A stretch of 64,000 nucleotides of DNA, from NCBI GenBank assembly GCA_947568835.1, contig OX387604.1, positions 2,708,001-2,772,000 of the forward strand, given 5' to 3'. Under the pieces are notes generated by a model. It was given only the letters and a program-made list of their open reading frames with translations, was not told the DNA's origin and searched no databases. The translations under genes were made by a program, and so were the position numbers. The stretch is from Protonemura montana (Eukaryota > Arthropoda > Insecta > Plecoptera > Nemouridae). This document shows positions 60,115 to 64,000 of the stretch, piece by piece. The first letter of the stretch is position 1. Each line of letters opens with the position of its first letter.

Positions 60115-60842
60115 CTTCAGTAGCCTGCTTCAGTAGCCTGCTTCAGTAGTCTGCTTCAGTAGCCTGCTTCAGTAGCCAGCTTCAGTAGCCAGCTTCAGTA
60201 GCCTGCTTCACTAGCCAGCTTCAGTAGCCTGTTTCAGTAGCCTGCTTCAGTAGCCAGCTTCAGTAGCCTGCTTCAGTAGCCTGCTTCAGTAGTCTGCTTC
60301 AGTAGCCTGCTTCAGTAGCCTGCTTCAGTAGCCAGCTTCAGTAGCCTGTTTCAGTAGCCTGCTTCAGTAGCCAGCTTCAGTAGCCAGCTTCAGTAGCCAG
60401 CTTCAGTAGCCAGCTTCAGTAGCCAGCTTCAGTAGCCTGCTTCAGTAGCCTGCTTCAGTAGCCTGCTTCAGTAGCCTGCTTCAGTAGCCAGCTTCAGTAG
60501 CCTGCTTCACTAGCCAGCTTCAGTAGCCTGTTTCAGTAGCCTGCTTCAGTAGCCAGCTTCAGTAGCCAGCTTCAGTAGCCAGCTTCAGTAGCCAGCTTCA
60601 GTAGCCTGCTTCAGTAGCCTGCTTCAGTAGCCTGCTTCAGTAGCCTGCTTCAGTAGCCTGCTTCAGTAGCCAGCTTCAGTAGTCTGCTTCAGTAGCCAGC
60701 TTCAGTAGCCAGCTTCAGTAGCCTGCTTCAGTAGCCTGCTTCAGTAGCCAGCTTCAGTAGCCAGCTTCAGTAGCCTGCTTCAGTAGCCTGCTTCAGTAGC
60801 CAGCTTCAGTAGCCTGCTTCAGTAGCCTGCTTCAGTAGCCTG
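60115..60842. repeat. 13-bp array, 56 units, two main unit types
   Basis: Exactly 56 units of CTTCAGTAGCCTG or CTTCAGTAGCCAG in unbroken 13-bp register, with rare variants ending TCTG, starting TTTCAG, or containing CTTCACTAG. No insertions or deletions are seen. The rare CTTCACTAG unit occurs at 60206 and 60505, 299 bp (23 units) apart, in the same neighbour order, showing a block duplication. Confidence 0.98.
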
Positions 60843-62674
60843 ATTAGCCATGTCGGGTCTGTGGAAATAAATTTCATCCAATTCAATCATATCAATTTCT
60901 AACGAGGGTTTTTTAAATTTTACCCTGAATTTATAGAGGTAAATCGTTATCATTCGCAAAAATTATGTAGTGATGCCTACTTATTTATATAAACAATGAA
61001 AAAAATCATCTTAAATTAATTTAAACTTTCTTTGGCCTGAAAGGCAACAAATGTAAGGTATACGCTATTAGTGACAGGTCGAACTATCAGCTGAATATTT
61101 TGTATATTTGTTTCTATTAAAGCTTGCACTATTAGCAAACAGTTATGATGACATGTTCAACTAAAACGTAATAGTATACAATTCATCGGCGTCACATGAC
61201 TCTTGTGATATTTTTCATTGTCTTTTCAAGTAGGTAAAATGCATATATTTTTCCTTGGATTTATTTTTTTTTTTTTGTTAAAAATGGCATTAATTTCTTC
61301 TGGTCCCAGTTGACACGTCGCTATGCGACAAATGTGGATAGGGGCAGCACACAGAAATATTATTCCCTCCTTTTTGTTTATGGAATATAAATGTGTATGC
61401 ATTAATATAAACTAGCTAAAAAATAAAATAATTCGGGTCCAGCACAAGAAATTATAATAGATCGCCTAGGGCTTGTACTGAAAATATTCACCATTGGCTA
61501 CCTTCATTTTTATGATAATTTCTTCCTGACGAGATACAGTTTATAAGTATCACGTATTTCGCGTTTTTTTTTAGACTTGCTGGTCTAAACTAACCGACTT
61601 GCTGTCGGTTCTGCTGCTCAAGCCACCGCGTTTACACGGAGATGCTCGATGAACGATAGTAAATTATCTTTGGCAAGAAAAAAAAAATTAATGATCGGTT
61701 TAAATGTTCATTTAATAGAGTCATTTCAAAATAGCTCTTAGATCTGACATTTCCAAATCGCTTAGCTACGAATTTAAAATACTGATCCATAGCGGGAAAA
61801 TTATTGCCTGTCGAATAAGACCATGTTTTAATATATTTCGTGGAAAAAACGTAAAAACAAGACATTTATTAAAAATAGTTGAAAATTGCATAATTCTGCA
61901 ATTTTCCATGCTCATTCTAAATACACATGTGTAGGTAAATGTGTCTGAAAAGTGACAACTGGGATATTAATGGTAGCTTGATGAGAAAAGTTTTTAGGTT
62001 TTCAAAGCCAGATAGCTAGAAAGTTTTTTTTTTTTTTTTTTTTTACAAAACTGTTTGCTTTAGGGGATGCGACCTTTGGGGGTGTGGAAGGCTGGGTTGG
62101 GTCTCGAATGATGGGAATTATAAAAAGTAACGGACTCTTTTAATCGAGGAAGTATTTTGACACAGTTTAAGTAATTAATATATCTCAATCCTAGATCATT
62201 TGTTAAGCACCTATTCGCAGTTCACGACCTCATAACCAATCTAAAAAAAATAATTAAAAAAAATGCTTCCAAAACTAAGTAAGAATGTTATTTTCTAAAA
62301 AATTCATGGTTCATACAAAAACTTAATTTCATAATACAAACTTTAAAGTAAATCCGTGGTTTTTATTCCTACTAGAATTAAGAATCGGCATGATATACTA
62401 ATTAAAAAAGAGCAACAATTAGGAATAATTGGCTGCGTCTGTGTAAGGATTGGTTTAAATCTGGATGGGCAAGAAATTCTTCGTCCATGTGGAGTCAGGC
62501 TTTTGATTCTGAGCGAGATAGGGTGCGTGGGCGCGGTAGCTCGGGAGTTGGGACCGTACACTTATCTGCTGTGTAGAAAGCCGTTAGTGAAATGTTTATG
62601 AATTATCACCTTAATTTCCGATGTTGGCCTTATGAACGGATAGACGTATGGACCTAGCGTAGGTTGGTTGTGGG
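60843..62674. other. AT-rich unique DNA
   Basis: T-run of about 20 at 62025-62044. The frame at 62356-62601 is open on both strands and not recognised. Confidence 0.5.
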
Positions 62675-62727
62675 GTTAGCTCACGTGAGCTAACGTGAGT
62701 CCACGTGAATGCACGTTAGCTCACGTG
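62675..62727. promoter_or_regulatory. Palindromic cluster of three CACGTG motifs at 20-bp spacing
   Basis: GTTAGCTCACGTGAGCTAAC at 62675-62694 is a perfect 20-bp palindrome. CACGTG occurs at 62682, 62702 and 62722, exactly 20 bp apart, and GTTAGCTCACGTG recurs at 62715. CACGTG is the E-box core bound by bHLH factors of the Myc/Max, USF and CLOCK/BMAL types. The motif is seen directly; the regulatory role is inferred, and a transposon terminal repeat or palindrome-driven expansion is the main alternative. Confidence 0.4.
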
Positions 62728-64000
62728 GCGTTGTGGCTAACTTCACATATTTTCTACTAATTAATGTTCAGACGACTTTAAATACTTTTTTATTCGTTAT
62801 AAATACCACAATGAGTAATGAGGATTGCCTCCATTTGAAACAGTTTACGTTTTAAAACAACTAATCATAATTTGATCACAATATGTCAAAAGAACCATCG
62901 TCCAATATATATATTTTTTTTTATTAATTTTGATCCAAGATCGTTGTTATAGAGGATTTATAATTATGGATGTGACGACATAAATTTCTTCAACCAAATT
63001 TCGATTTCTTTTTTTCAGTATTGTAACAGATATTCTATAACTTTGGAATGCCACAATTTTTCCGGAAGCTCATGGAGACCTGGTTCTGTTGCTAACGGCC
63101 AACTCCAACATATTGCATTTACAATTCTTATATCCCTCGTCAGCCATCTTTAGCAGCAGTGAAATCTTCCTTAGATCTGACGTCAAATTCGCATTCTACT
63201 TTTGTGTGACTGGCGGCCATTTCTCTTTCTTCTTTGAACACGCTACGATGTTTTGTGAATCTGTATACGTTTCATCCATTCGTCGGGATACCCTCCCTTA
63301 GTTACATGTTACAAACCATGATGACTTTCTTTTGTTGTGCGCTATGAGCGGTGTGGGAAGGAGCAACCAAGGGAAACAAGACCCTTGCTCATGGGGTAGC
63401 AGAATCCTGAACCCACTCCGATCCCTGTATCTTTCCCATCATCTTTGCTGACAAGTGACACAGGAACAATGTGACCAGTCTTAGCAATCTCTGAGTATCA
63501 TTAATTAATTCCAAGAATGAGGGTGAGACTTTGCATTACACACTTGTTATTTAATAACATAAATGAAACCACTGAATTTCAGTGCCTGCCAACAACTTTG
63601 CATTTTTCACCCTTCTTTGTCGTTACTTTAGAATAGAATGTAAAGATGTCTTAGTCGTCTACAATGAAACAAATGATCATTTTGATATAAAAATGTTAAT
63701 ACGTGAATAAGATGCCCTCGTATGAGAGAGGCAGAGATTTTTTCGCCATGCTTCTAAGCGGTTTGGAACCATAAAGTATAGCGTGGTGAAAGGCTACATC
63801 ATGAGTACTGCCATTTTGATTACCCTGCCATCAATCCGGACAATGCTATGAGATTAGGAGGCATGGCCAAGGCAACGCGCGCGCCATCTACAGCTGAATC
63901 TGCTGCATAGCCTGCTGCTGCTGCTGCTTCGGCTATGCTCCTACATATGCAAAGTATTGCATGTCAGATAGATTATGGAAGATGGAAAAATAAGTAGGAA
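62728..64000. other. AT-rich unique DNA to window edge
   Basis: A short CTG run lies at 63912-63927. The frame at 63089-63301 lacks recognised motifs. No gene supported. Confidence 0.5.

Overview
This window looks like AT-rich nuclear DNA from a eukaryote, most likely an invertebrate animal. I see no complete gene. There are no operons or ribosome-binding sites. Open frames are short, and the longest ones sit inside tandem repeats whose units happen to lack stop codons. Two dispersed copies of a 5S-rRNA-derived SINE carry an arthropod-like 5S segment. Together with decayed non-LTR retrotransposon tails, a tRNA-like SINE head, many minisatellites and long poly-G/poly-C tracts, this points to intergenic or intronic DNA of an animal, perhaps a crustacean or other arthropod. 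The lineage is an inference from a few motifs, not a proven call.

Layout. 1-9000: a 52-bp minisatellite at the left edge, an RT C-terminal fragment (1338-1583), SINE copy 1 (2506-2914), an exon-like stretch at 3207-3342, a 36-bp repeat (4410-4575), a 10-bp C/T-rich array (4930-5622), a 27-G tract (7865-7891) and a 6-bp-based array (8585-8830). 9000-21000: mostly AT-rich unique DNA, with a cluster of minus-strand exon-like frames at 9760-10815 and an 11-bp array at 15382-15541. 21000-27000: 7-bp arrays (21914-22030 and 22744-23169), a 53-bp triplicate, a possible second RT fragment (25639-25849) and a large 8-bp array (26388-26919). 27000-49000: AT-rich DNA with scattered G/C-rich islands and homopolymer G/C tracts, a 21-bp repeat, and weak exon candidates at 40262-40375 and 44167-44337. 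49000-64000: a tRNA-like SINE head (about 49300-49385), CpG-rich islands, a 9-bp array inside a splice-bounded open frame (54689-54931), SINE copy 2 on the minus strand (55021-55450), a Ser-Lys-Pro frame (59238-59460), a 56-unit 13-bp array (60115-60842) and a palindromic cluster of three CACGTG sites (62675-62727).

No gene network can be described. The most informative signals are structural: the SINE pair, the higher-order organisation of the arrays, the repeated long G/C homopolymers, the evenly spaced CACGTG palindrome, and a symmetrical exon-like Gly-His-X repeat. All exon calls rest on reading frame plus splice-site resemblance read by eye. Such matches are common by chance, so their confidences are low.
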